From positions 99,258 through 163,257 of the forward strand of contig DASTAY010000048.1 in assembly GCA_035712345.1 (NCBI GenBank): a DNA stretch of 64,000 nucleotides. Reading direction: 5' to 3'. Positions 37,318 to 44,909 of the stretch are shown piece by piece; positions within the stretch are counted from its first letter, which is position 1, and every line of letters starts with the position of its first letter. Source of the DNA: VRUE01 sp035712345 (GTDB taxonomy: Bacteria; Actinomycetota; Thermoleophilia; Solirubrobacterales; 70-9). A model generated the notes under the pieces. That model saw only the letters and a program-made list of their open reading frames with translations, was not told the origin of the DNA and searched no databases. The translations under genes were made by a program, and so were the position numbers.

Positions 37318-38303
37318 CAGCGCTTCGGCGCGCCGCGCTCGTAGTGGGACGGCTCGACCCCGAGCGAGAGCTCGACCCGGCGCACGCGCTCGAAGACCCG
37401 CTGGGTCATCACCCGCTGGCCGGCGAGCAGGTCGCCGATCACCCCCAGGGCCAGCAGCTGCAGCGCGGCGATGAAGAGCACGGCGCCGAGGATCAGCGAC
37501 TGGATGTGGCCGCTGGAGTCGCCGTTGAAGATCCAGTCGATCAGGAAGGGCATCCAGGCGGCGAGGGCGAGGACGGCGACGAGCGCGCCGGCCGCCGCGA
37601 ACACCCGCAGCGGCTCGTAGCGGGCGTAGATGCGCAGGATCGAGAGCGCGTTGCGGCGCACGTAGGCGCCGGTCGAGTCGAAGAGGCGGGACTCGCGCGT
37701 CTGCGGGTTGGTCGCGACCTCGACCTGGTCGACGGCGACCAGCATCTTGCCCGCCTGGATCAGGCTCTCGAGCGTGTAGGTGAAGTTGTCGGTGACCAGC
37801 AGCCCGAGCGCGGCCTCGCGGTTGTAGGCGCGGAAGCCGGAGGTGGTGTCGGCGATCGGGGTGCCCGAGACCTTGCGCACGATGGCGCTGCCCAGCCGTT
37901 GCAGGCGCTTCTTGCGCCCCGAGAAGTGCTCGATCGTCTCCACCCGCCGGTCGCCGAGGACCATGTCGGCCTCGCCGGCGAGGATCGGCGCCACCAGCTT
38001 GGGCACGTCGGCGCCGCTGTACTGGTTGTCGGCGTCGGTGTTGACGACGAGGTCGGCGCCGAGCTTGAGGCAGGCGTCGAGGCCGGCCTGGAAGGCCGCC
38101 GCGAGGCCGCGGTTGTTGGTCAGGCGGACGATGTGCTCGACGCCGCACTCGCGCGCGACCTCGACCGTGCGGTCGGTGGAGCCGTCGTCGATCACCAGCA
38201 GCTCGATCTCGTCGACGCCGTCGATCCGGCGGGGCAGGTCGGCGATCGTCTGGGGCAGCGTCGCCTCCTCGTCGAGGCAGGGGATTTGGATGATGAGCTT
38301 CAT
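37317..38303 (-). CDS. family 2 glycosyltransferase with C-terminal membrane segments (DPM/GtrB-like)
   Basis: 328 residues. N-terminal GT-A domain: IIQIPCLDEEATLPQTIADL, VIDDGSTDRTVEVA, the metal-binding NTDADNQYSGADVPKL, and TTSGFRAYNREAAL. Two membrane segments at about 232-252 and 268-292. Such enzymes load a sugar onto undecaprenyl or polyprenyl phosphate. It overlaps the flippase start by 1 nt (ATGA), which suggests the two handle the same lipid-linked sugar. Divergent from ribD. Confidence 0.88.
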   Translation of the reverse strand: MKLIIQIPCLDEEATLPQTIADLPRRIDGVDEIELLVIDDGSTDRTVEVARECGVEHIVRLTNNRGLAAAFQAGLDACLKLGADLVVNTDADNQYSGADVPKLVAPILAGEADMVLGDRRVETIEHFSGRKKRLQRLGSAIVRKVSGTPIADTTSGFRAYNREAALGLLVTDNFTYTLESLIQAGKMLVAVDQVEVATNPQTRESRLFDSTGAYVRRNALSILRIYARYEPLRVFAAAGALVAVLALAAWMPFLIDWIFNGDSSGHIQSLILGAVLFIAALQLLALGVIGDLLAGQRVMTQRVFERVRRVELSLGVEPSHYERGAPKR

Positions 38304-38358
38304 GCGGGGCGCTCAGGGTATCCCCGCGCCACCTGCCCGAGGAACGTAGGTGCAGGAG

Positions 38359-38380
38359 TACTATTGACTGACTCGTCAAT
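38359..38380 (+). promoter_or_regulatory. candidate -10 box and operator-like inverted repeat before ribD
   Basis: TACTAT at 38359-38364 fits a -10 hexamer, overlapping ATTGAC-TGACTC-GTCAAT (38363-38380), a 6-bp inverted repeat that ends 2 nt before the ribD ATG. It is AT-rich compared with its surroundings. The gap 38304-38382 is too short for an FMN riboswitch, and none is seen, so regulation of this riboflavin operon may be by a protein. Low certainty. Confidence 0.35.
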
Positions 38381-38382
38381 CA

Positions 38383-39609
38383 ATGGCTGCGGCTTCGCTG
38401 ACAACTGCGGATCGGAACCACCTGAAACGAGCGCTTGAGCTTGCAGAGCGGGGGCGCGGGTGGGTCAGCCCTAATCCGCTGGTCGGAGCGGTGATCGCGC
38501 GGGACGGTGAGGTGATCGGCGAGGGCTTCCACGCCGAGCTGGGCGATCTGCACGCCGAGCGGGCGGCGCTGGAGGATTGCCGCGAGCGGGGCGAGGATCC
38601 GGCGGGGGCGACGATGTACGTGACCCTGGAGCCCTGCGCGCATCGGGGACGGCAGCCGCCCTGCGTGGAAGCGATCCTGGAGGCCGGGATCTCGCGAGTG
38701 GTGATCGCCTCCGAGGACCCGAGCGAGAAGGCGTCTGGCCGAGGCCCCGGAATGCTTCGCGACGGCGAAGTGGTGGTCGATTTCGCCGCCGGTGAGGAGG
38801 CGACCGCCGCGCGGCTGCTCAACCAGCCCTTCCACAAGCACGCTCGCACGGGCCTGCCCTTTGTGACCCTGAAGCTGGCGATGTCGCTCGACGGCGAGAC
38901 GACGCCGCCGGCCGGCGACTCGCCCTGGGTCTCGAGCGCCGAGAGCCGGGCGCTGGTCCACCGCTGGCGCGCCGAATCCGACGCGATCGCCGTCGGCATC
39001 GGCACCGTCCTCGCCGACGACCCGCTGCTCACCGCCCGCCCGCAGGCCACCGCCTCGGCACCGCCGTCGAGCTTCGGTCCGAATAGCGGACCAAACCTCT
39101 ACGGCGGGGCGGAGGCCAGGCAGCCGCTTCGCGTCGTCTTCGACCGTCAGGCGCGCCTGCCGCTCGACTCCCAGCTCCTGCAGTCGCTCGACGTCTCGCC
39201 GGTGCTGGTCGTCGCTTCGCAAGCTGCCGATCCTGGGCGCCTTGCCGCCCTGCGCGACGCCGGCGCGGAGACCCTCGTCGCCGACGCCGTCGACGCCGCC
39301 CTCTCGGAGCTGGGCCGCCGCGGCATCACCAGCCTCTTTCTCGAGGGCGGTCCCGCGCTTGCATCGGCTTTTCGATCTGCCAATGCCATCGACGAGGCCC
39401 GCACGTTCGTTGCCCCGGTCTTGCTGGGCAAGGACGCATCTCGCGCGGGTGGCGGGGCAGGGGGGACCACCCCCGAGGAAGCTTCAGCTACCGCAGGGGG
39501 TGGTGGGTCCCCTGCCCCGACAGGACCCGCGCGCCAGGTCGCCCTGTCCCAAGCCGTGGAGCAGATCGGCGACGACACGTTGATCACGGCCCGCTTCAAG
39601 GAGTGGTGA
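38383..39609 (+). CDS. ribD: riboflavin biosynthesis deaminase/reductase RibD with two in-frame palindromes
   Basis: 408 residues. The N-terminal deaminase has the zinc site HAERAALEDC and PCAHRGRQPPC; the C-terminal reductase starts at about residue 160 with FVTLKLAMSLDGETTPPAGD and contains FLEGGPALASAF. Two stretches have no place in the fold: residues about 227-242 (SSFGPNSGPNLYGG, family F palindrome) and about 354-384 (ending SPAPTGPAR, family E palindrome). RibD is usually about 360 residues, so the extra length matches these inserts. First gene of ribD-ribE-ribBA-ribH. Confidence 0.93.
   Translation: MAAASLTTADRNHLKRALELAERGRGWVSPNPLVGAVIARDGEVIGEGFHAELGDLHAERAALEDCRERGEDPAGATMYVTLEPCAHRGRQPPCVEAILEAGISRVVIASEDPSEKASGRGPGMLRDGEVVVDFAAGEEATAARLLNQPFHKHARTGLPFVTLKLAMSLDGETTPPAGDSPWVSSAESRALVHRWRAESDAIAVGIGTVLADDPLLTARPQATASAPPSSFGPNSGPNLYGGAEARQPLRVVFDRQARLPLDSQLLQSLDVSPVLVVASQAADPGRLAALRDAGAETLVADAVDAALSELGRRGITSLFLEGGPALASAFRSANAIDEARTFVAPVLLGKDASRAGGGAGGTTPEEASATAGGGGSPAPTGPARQVALSQAVEQIGDDTLITARFKEW
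39061..39107. repeat. family F palindrome inside ribD
   Basis: Inner GGTCCG-AATAG-CGGACC, with outer arms 39061-39081 and 39087-39107 pairing at 18 of 21 positions. The right arm (CGGACCAAACCTCTACGGCG) matches the arms of the intergenic copies at 48818 and 57634; the left arm has drifted at three sites. Translated in frame as SSFGPNSGPNLYGG, between the start of the reductase domain and the following VVFDRQARLPL strand. Confidence 0.75.
39442..39533. repeat. family E protein-coding palindrome, copy 2 (in ribD)
   Basis: 92 bp, same boundaries and same frame as the copy in the flippase gene. GGGGCAGGGGGGACCACCCC (from 39453) pairs with the segment ending at 39518 around a centre containing GAAGCTTC. 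Encodes about 31 residues, from the R before AGGGAGG to TGPAR, inserted between VLLGKDAS and QVALSQAVEQIGDD of the reductase domain. Confidence 0.85.
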
Positions 39610-39610
39610 G

Positions 39611-40216
39611 GTGTTCACGGGCCTGATCCAGGACGTCGGCTCGGTCGAGTCTGTCGACTCGGATGCCGATGGCGCACGGCTGCGCGTCGCGACGAAGCTG
39701 GCCGCCGAGATCGAGCCCGGCGACTCGGTCGCCGTCAACGGCGTCTGCCTGACCGCCACCGCCGTCGATGCCGGCGGCTTCGCGACCGAGGCGATGAACC
39801 AGACGCTCCACATCACCGCCCTGGGCGAGGTCGGCGGGGGTGCGCGGGTCAACCTCGAGCTGGCGATGAAGGCCTCCGACCGGCTCGGCGGCCACATCGT
39901 CCAGGGCCACGTCGATGGCGTGGGACAGGTCGACTCGATCGAGGAGGACGGCTTCGCCAGGCGCCTCCGGGTCGGGCTCGACCCGGCGCTGCTGCGCTAC
40001 GTGATTGAGAAGGGCTCGATCGCCCTCGACGGCGTCAGCCTCACGATCGCGGATCTGGGCGACTCCTGGCTTGCCGTGTCCCTGATCCCCGAGACCCTGG
40101 AGCGCACGAACCTCGGGGAAGCCGCGCCGCGGCGCAAGATCAATGTCGAGTGTGACGTGATCGCAAAGCACGTGGAGCGGTTGATGGCACCATTCGGTGG
40201 AAAGGAGCGCACGTGA
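39611..40216 (+). CDS. ribE: riboflavin synthase alpha subunit
   Basis: 201 residues from a GTG. Two lumazine-binding repeats: MFTGLIQDVGSVESV with DSVAVNGVCLTAT in the first half, and GHIVQGHVDGVG with SIALDGVSLTIA in the second. Dismutates two lumazines into riboflavin. It overlaps the ribBA start by 4 nt (GTGA), so it is coupled. Confidence 0.95.
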   Translation: MFTGLIQDVGSVESVDSDADGARLRVATKLAAEIEPGDSVAVNGVCLTATAVDAGGFATEAMNQTLHITALGEVGGGARVNLELAMKASDRLGGHIVQGHVDGVGQVDSIEEDGFARRLRVGLDPALLRYVIEKGSIALDGVSLTIADLGDSWLAVSLIPETLERTNLGEAAPRRKINVECDVIAKHVERLMAPFGGKERT

Positions 40217-41559
40217 GCGAAGGAGCGGCGATGGCTGAGGCGCAGAGACAAGAGGAAGCGGACCAGGCGGCAGGGGAGAGCCCGTTCTCGACGATCGAGG
40301 AGGCGATCGAGGAGATCCGCCGCGGCCGCATGGTCGTCGTCTGCGATGGAGAGGACCGCGAGAACGAGGGCGACCTGGTGATGGCGGCGCAGTTCGCCAC
40401 CCCCGAGGCGGTCAACTTCATGGCCAAGGAGGCGCGCGGCCTGATCTGCCTGGCGTTGACCGCGGAACGCTGCGAACGCCTCGGCCTCAATCTGATGGCG
40501 GCGAAGAACGAGGCGCCGCTGCAGACCGCCTTCACGGTGACGATCGAGGCCGCGGGCGGAGTCAGCACCGGCATCTCCGCCCACGACCGGGCCCACACGA
40601 TCCAGGTCGCGATCGACCCGAGCTCCGGCCCGCGCGACATCGTCGTCCCCGGCCACATGTTCCCGCTGCGGGCCAAAGACGGCGGCGTGCTCGAGCGCAC
40701 CGGCCACACCGAGGCGAGCGTCGACCTCGCCCGCCTCGCCGGCCTCACCCCGGCCGGCGTGATCTGCGAGGTGATGAACGACGACGGCACGATGGCGCGC
40801 GTGCCGGACCTGGTCCCCTACTGCGAGAAGCACGACCTGAAGATGATCACCGTCGCCGAGCTGATCGCCTACCGCCGCCGCACCGAGAAGCTGGTCGAGC
40901 GCGTCGTCGACACCGGTCTGCCGACCGCCTTCGGAGACTTCACCGCGGTCGGCTACCGCTCGCTGATCGACGACAAACACCACGTCGCGATGGTCAAGGG
41001 CGACATCGCCGGGGCCGAGGACGTGCTGGTCCGCGTGCACAGCGAGTGCCTCACCGGCGACGTCTTCCACAGCATGCGCTGCGACTGCGGCGAACAGCTC
41101 GCCTCGGCGCTGACGATGATCGAGCAGGAGGGCCAGGGCGTGCTCCTCTACCTATCCCAGGAGGGGCGCGGGATCGGCCTGCTCAACAAGCTGCGCGCCT
41201 ACAAGCTGCAGGAGGAGGGGGCGGACACGGTCGAGGCCAACCTCAAGCTCGGGCTGCCCGCCGACCTGCGCGACTACGGCATCGGCGCCCAGATCCTCGG
41301 CGATCTCGGCCTGAGCAGCATCCGCATCCTCACCAACAACCCGAAAAAGATCGTCGGCCTCGAGGGCTACGGCCTCTCGGTCACGGAGCAGGTTCCGATC
41401 GAATCTGCGCCGAACACCCACAACGAGGCCTACCTGCGGGTCAAGCGCGACAAGATGGGGCACACGCTGCACCACCAGGGCCTGGCGCTCGACGAGGAGA
41501 TGATCCACGACGAGGAGGAGCGCGACGCGGCCGACGGGGGCGCGCCGGCGAATGGCTGA
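40213..41559 (+). CDS. ribBA: bifunctional DHBP synthase / GTP cyclohydrolase II
   Basis: 448 residues. The N-terminal 3,4-dihydroxy-2-butanone 4-phosphate synthase shows VVVCDGEDRENEGDLVMAA and GHTEASVDLARLAG; the C-terminal GTP cyclohydrolase II has VRVHSECLTGDVFHSMRCDC (zinc cysteines) and SQEGRGIGLLNKLRAYKLQ. Supplies both starting branches of riboflavin synthesis. About 25 acidic residues precede the first domain. Overlaps ribH by 8 nt. Confidence 0.96.
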   Translation: MSEGAAMAEAQRQEEADQAAGESPFSTIEEAIEEIRRGRMVVVCDGEDRENEGDLVMAAQFATPEAVNFMAKEARGLICLALTAERCERLGLNLMAAKNEAPLQTAFTVTIEAAGGVSTGISAHDRAHTIQVAIDPSSGPRDIVVPGHMFPLRAKDGGVLERTGHTEASVDLARLAGLTPAGVICEVMNDDGTMARVPDLVPYCEKHDLKMITVAELIAYRRRTEKLVERVVDTGLPTAFGDFTAVGYRSLIDDKHHVAMVKGDIAGAEDVLVRVHSECLTGDVFHSMRCDCGEQLASALTMIEQEGQGVLLYLSQEGRGIGLLNKLRAYKLQEEGADTVEANLKLGLPADLRDYGIGAQILGDLGLSSIRILTNNPKKIVGLEGYGLSVTEQVPIESAPNTHNEAYLRVKRDKMGHTLHHQGLALDEEMIHDEEERDAADGGAPANG

Positions 41560-42046
41560 GCCCGGCGCCTTCCTCGAGAGCTTTGACGAGGACGAGCGCT
41601 CGGTCCTCTCCTCGCTCAGCTTCGCCGTCTGCGTCGGTCGCTTCTACGAGGACCTTGCGGTGCGCATGCTCGGTGGGGCTCGCCAAGGCTTCGAGCTGGC
41701 CGGAGTGCCCGCCTCGGCGGTGAGCGAGGTCTCGGTCCCCGGTGCCTACGAGCTGCCCTTCGCCGCCAAGTTGCACGCGACGACCGAACGCTACGCGGGG
41801 GTCGCCTGCCTCGGGGTCGTCATCCGCGGCGAGACCGACCATTACGACTTCGTCTGCGCCGAGGCCGCCCGCGGCATCCAGGAGGTGCAGCTCGAGACCG
41901 GCGTGCCCTGCGCCTTCGGCGTGATCACCTGCGACACGATGGAGCAGGCGATCGCCCGCGCCAACGGCGACAAGCGCGACCAGGGCCGCAACGCCGCCCT
42001 CACCGTCGCCCGCATGGCGCTGCTGCAGCGGCAGTTGGAGGCCTGA
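41552..42046 (+). CDS. ribH: 6,7-dimethyl-8-ribityllumazine synthase
   Basis: 164 residues. VSVPGAYELPFAAK and GVVIRGETDHYDFVCAEAARG are the lumazine synthase blocks, with VPCAFGVITCDTMEQAIARA further on. The N-terminal SFAVCVGRFYEDLAVRMLGG corresponds to the usual VVSRFN strand, although the N of RFN is a tyrosine here. Expected to form the icosahedral or pentameric capsid enzyme. Last gene of the riboflavin operon. Confidence 0.94.
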   Translation: MAEPGAFLESFDEDERSVLSSLSFAVCVGRFYEDLAVRMLGGARQGFELAGVPASAVSEVSVPGAYELPFAAKLHATTERYAGVACLGVVIRGETDHYDFVCAEAARGIQEVQLETGVPCAFGVITCDTMEQAIARANGDKRDQGRNAALTVARMALLQRQLEA

Positions 42047-42080
42047 TCCGACTCCGCCGGCCGCGGAGGAGCTCGACTGA

Positions 42081-42119
42081 ACCCTTTACCACCGGATCCG
42101 GGGGCAAAGTGACCACTCG
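42081..42119. repeat. family G imperfect palindrome, copy 2 (ribH - rpmB)
   Basis: Centre CACCGGATCCGGGGG with arms CTTTACC and GGCAAAG at 42084-42109. Its reverse complement reads GAGTGGTCACTTTGCCCCCG and continues like copy 1 at 24582, with a few substitutions. It lies 35 nt before the rpmB start, in opposite orientation to the copy before der. It may be the remnant of a mobile-element end; no transposase is next to it. Confidence 0.6.
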
Positions 42120-42154
42120 TGGTGGCGCGGCGGTTCGGTAGCATCCCCGCCTCG

Positions 42155-42346
42155 ATGGCCAAGGTATGCCACAGCTGCGGCAAGGGACCGGCGTTCGGCC
42201 AGTCCCGCAGCCACTCGATGGTCGCCACGAAGCGGCGCTTCGACCCGAACCTGCAGAAGGTGCGGATCCAGGAGAACGGCCGCAAGCTGCGCGCCTACGT
42301 CTGCACGCGCTGCCTCAAGGCCAACAAGGTCACCAAGGCCGCTTAG
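42155..42346 (+). CDS. rpmB: 50S ribosomal protein L28
   Basis: 63 residues. MAKVCHSCGKGPAFGQSRSH and VATKRRFDPNLQKVRI are typical; the zinc-binding cysteines are present as CHSC and CTRC (C+ form of L28). Monocistronic, between a family G element and a long palindrome at 42361. Confidence 0.96.
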   Translation: MAKVCHSCGKGPAFGQSRSHSMVATKRRFDPNLQKVRIQENGRKLRAYVCTRCLKANKVTKAA

Positions 42347-42360
42347 CTCGCAGGTTCAGG

Positions 42361-42510
42361 CGGGAGGGATCCGGTCCTCCTCCAGATGAATTTGGGCGCA
42401 CGCCCTTCGGGCTTCGCGCCGATGTTTGTGCGCGGCTGACGCCGCGCGAACACCAGATTGCATATCGCCGCTTCGCGACATTCATCTGGAGGAGGACCGG
42501 ATCCCTCCCG
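42361..42510. repeat. 31-bp perfect inverted repeat with 88-nt loop (rpmB / MMPL gene)
   Basis: Arms 42361-42391 (CGGGAGGGATCCGGTCCTCC and on) and 42480-42510 are exactly complementary over 31 bp. The loop contains its own small hairpins (GCGCGGC...GCCGCGC). It occupies most of the 305-bp gap 42347-42651 between rpmB (+) and the MMPL gene (-), where two-way termination is plausible. The remaining 42511-42651 shows no gene. Confidence 0.8.
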
Positions 42511-42651
42511 TCGATGCTCCGCTCAATTCGGAAGCTTCCTTCTTCAGGCGTTTGAGGCGACAGCGGAAAGCTCCGGTCTCAAGCCGACCGGCGCAGCCAG
42601 TCCAGAGTCCCGGCGGACGCTGAGGGAGGGGCCACCGGCCCTCCCCGACCC

Positions 42652-44844
42652 TCAGGCGCTCTCGACGACCGGGTGCTCGCCGGTCGGGGCCGGGTCGCCC
42701 TCGGCCGGCTCGACGTGCAGCCGCGGCAGGATCCGGTCCAGCCAGCCTGGCAGCCACCAGGCGCGCGTGCCGAAGAGCTGCATGATCGCGGGGACGAGGA
42801 CCGAGCGGATGATCACGGCGTCGATGAAGACCGCGGAGGCGAGCCCGAGGCCGAAAAGTTTGATGATCCGTTCGTCGCCGAGCATGAATGAGGCGAAGAC
42901 GGTGACCATGATCGCCGCCGCCGCGGTGATCACGCGGCCGGTCAGGGCGAGGCCGCGGGTGACCGCGGCGGTCGCGTCCTTCTTGTGCTCCCACTCCTCG
43001 TGGATGCGCGACATCAGGAACACCTCGTAGTCCATCGAGAGCCCGAAGACGATCGCAAACAGGAAGATCGGGAAGAAGGAGATGATCGGGCCGGTGTTGT
43101 CGACGCCGATCAGGCTCGCGCCCCAGCCCCACTGGAAGACGGCGACGATCAGGCCGAAGGCGGCGCCGATGCTGAGCAGGTTCATCGCCACGGCCTTCAG
43201 AGGGACCAGCACGGAGCGGAACACCGCCATCAGCAGCAGGGCAGAGAGCAGGACGACGACGCCGATGAAGAGCGGCAGCTTTTCGGCGATCGCGTCGCCG
43301 AAGTCCTCGAAGATCGCGTTGACCCCGCCGACGTGCAGTTGGGCGCCGGTCTGCTGCTCGATCGGCGGGATCACGTCGCTGCGGATGTGGTCGAGCAGGT
43401 CGGTCGTGGCGGCGCTCTGCGGCGAGGTGGTCGGATAGACCTGGAAAACCCCGGTGTTCTTGGCCGGGTTGAGCGTCACGGCGGTCGTCGCAGCGACCCC
43501 TTCTTCGCCTTCGAGCGCCTGCTTCAGCTTGACCAGCCCCTGGTCTTCGCCCTTGCCCGGCAGCGCCGCGACCATCATGAACGGCCCGTTGAAGCCGGGC
43601 CCGAAGCCTTCGGCGAGCAGGTCGTAGGCCTTGCGCGTGGTCTTGTCCGGCGGTTCGGTGCCGGCGTCGTTGGTGCCGAGTCGCAGCGAGAGCGTCGGGA
43701 TGCAGAGCAGGATCAGCAGGCCGCCGGAGAGCAGCGCCGAGAGCAGCGGCCGGCGCTGGATCTCGCGACTCCAGCGGAACCATTTCGTGTCCTCTGCCGT
43801 GGTCGAGGAGCGGCTGCCGAGGCCGGGTATGCGCAGCCTGTCGACCCGCTTCCCGACGATCGTCAGCAACGCCGGCAGCAGGGTCAGCGCGGCGATCATC
43901 GTGAACAGCACCGCCAGGGACGCCGCCACCGCCACGCCGTAGAGGAAGTCGATGCCGAGCAGGAACATGCCCAGCAGCGAGATGATCACCGTGACGCCGG
44001 CGAAGAGCACGGCGCGGCCGGCCGTGTCGACGGCGGCGATCGCCGCCTCGCGCGGCTCGAAACCATCGTCGAGGCCGTTGCGGAAGCGGGTGAGGATGAA
44101 GAGCGCGTAGTCGATGCCGACGCCGAGGCCGATCATCGCCGCCAGCACGGGCGCGAAGTTGGCCATGTCGAAGACGTGCGTGCCGAGCGTGACCAGGCTG
44201 ATCCCGACGCCGAGCGCGAACAGAGCGGTGACGATCGGCAGCCCCATCGCGACGACCGAGCCGAAGGTGAGCAGGAGGACGACGATCGCGGCCAGCAGGC
44301 CGATCCCGAAGGAGGAGTCGCCTTCTTCCTGTTCTGCTTCGGCGACGGGGTTGCCGCCCAGCTCGACCTGCAGGCCGTTGCCGCCCGCTCCCTCGGCGAT
44401 CGCGATGATTTCCTTGGTCTTGTCCTTGTCGAGTTCGTTGTTCTGGGCGTCGAACTGGACCGTCGCGTAAGCGATTTCGCCGTCTTTGCTGACCGCGCCG
44501 GCGCCACCCTTCTCGTAGGGGCTTGCGACTTCGCTGACGTGGGGGAACCCTTCGATCTTCGCGAAGGCGGCCTTCATCTTCCGTTCGACCGCCGGCGTTT
44601 CGACCCCGCCTTCGGCCTTGAAGACGATCTGCGCCGTGTCGCCCGACTGGGCGGGGAAGCGGTTTTCGAGCAGGTCGAAGGCTTCCTTGGAGTCGGAGGC
44701 CGGCAGCTTGAATTCTTCGGTGAAGGCGGCGCCGACCGAGCCGGAGATGCCGCCGATCACGATCAGGGCGAGGATCCAGCCGAAGATCACCGTCTTGCGG
44801 TGGCCGGTGGTCCAGGTGGCGAAGCGTCGCATCGAGCGCAGCAC
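42652..44844 (-). CDS. MMPL/RND-family transporter
   Basis: 730 residues with two copies of the RND half: a membrane segment near residue 20 (VIFGWILALIVIGGISG), a periplasmic domain, then five segments from about 175, and the same again in the second half. AAMIGLGVGIDYALFILTRF and FGLSMDYEVFLMSRIHEEW are the proton-relay helices typical of MMPL proteins. In actinobacteria such transporters export lipids or act in resistance; no substrate can be named. Divergent from fakA. Confidence 0.88.
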   Translation of the reverse strand: MLRSMRRFATWTTGHRKTVIFGWILALIVIGGISGSVGAAFTEEFKLPASDSKEAFDLLENRFPAQSGDTAQIVFKAEGGVETPAVERKMKAAFAKIEGFPHVSEVASPYEKGGAGAVSKDGEIAYATVQFDAQNNELDKDKTKEIIAIAEGAGGNGLQVELGGNPVAEAEQEEGDSSFGIGLLAAIVVLLLTFGSVVAMGLPIVTALFALGVGISLVTLGTHVFDMANFAPVLAAMIGLGVGIDYALFILTRFRNGLDDGFEPREAAIAAVDTAGRAVLFAGVTVIISLLGMFLLGIDFLYGVAVAASLAVLFTMIAALTLLPALLTIVGKRVDRLRIPGLGSRSSTTAEDTKWFRWSREIQRRPLLSALLSGGLLILLCIPTLSLRLGTNDAGTEPPDKTTRKAYDLLAEGFGPGFNGPFMMVAALPGKGEDQGLVKLKQALEGEEGVAATTAVTLNPAKNTGVFQVYPTTSPQSAATTDLLDHIRSDVIPPIEQQTGAQLHVGGVNAIFEDFGDAIAEKLPLFIGVVVLLSALLLMAVFRSVLVPLKAVAMNLLSIGAAFGLIVAVFQWGWGASLIGVDNTGPIISFFPIFLFAIVFGLSMDYEVFLMSRIHEEWEHKKDATAAVTRGLALTGRVITAAAAIMVTVFASFMLGDERIIKLFGLGLASAVFIDAVIIRSVLVPAIMQLFGTRAWWLPGWLDRILPRLHVEPAEGDPAPTGEHPVVESA

Positions 44845-44909
44845 CGTAGCGAACCCGGGCGACCGCCTATGTGAGGGGCATCCGCTCGCGGCAGCTAGAT
44901 TCTCATCCG

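Noticed and set aside
38304..38382. Possible FMN riboswitch before ribD
   Set aside because: Only 79 bp are available and the conserved RFN helices are absent; only an operator-like inverted repeat is visible.
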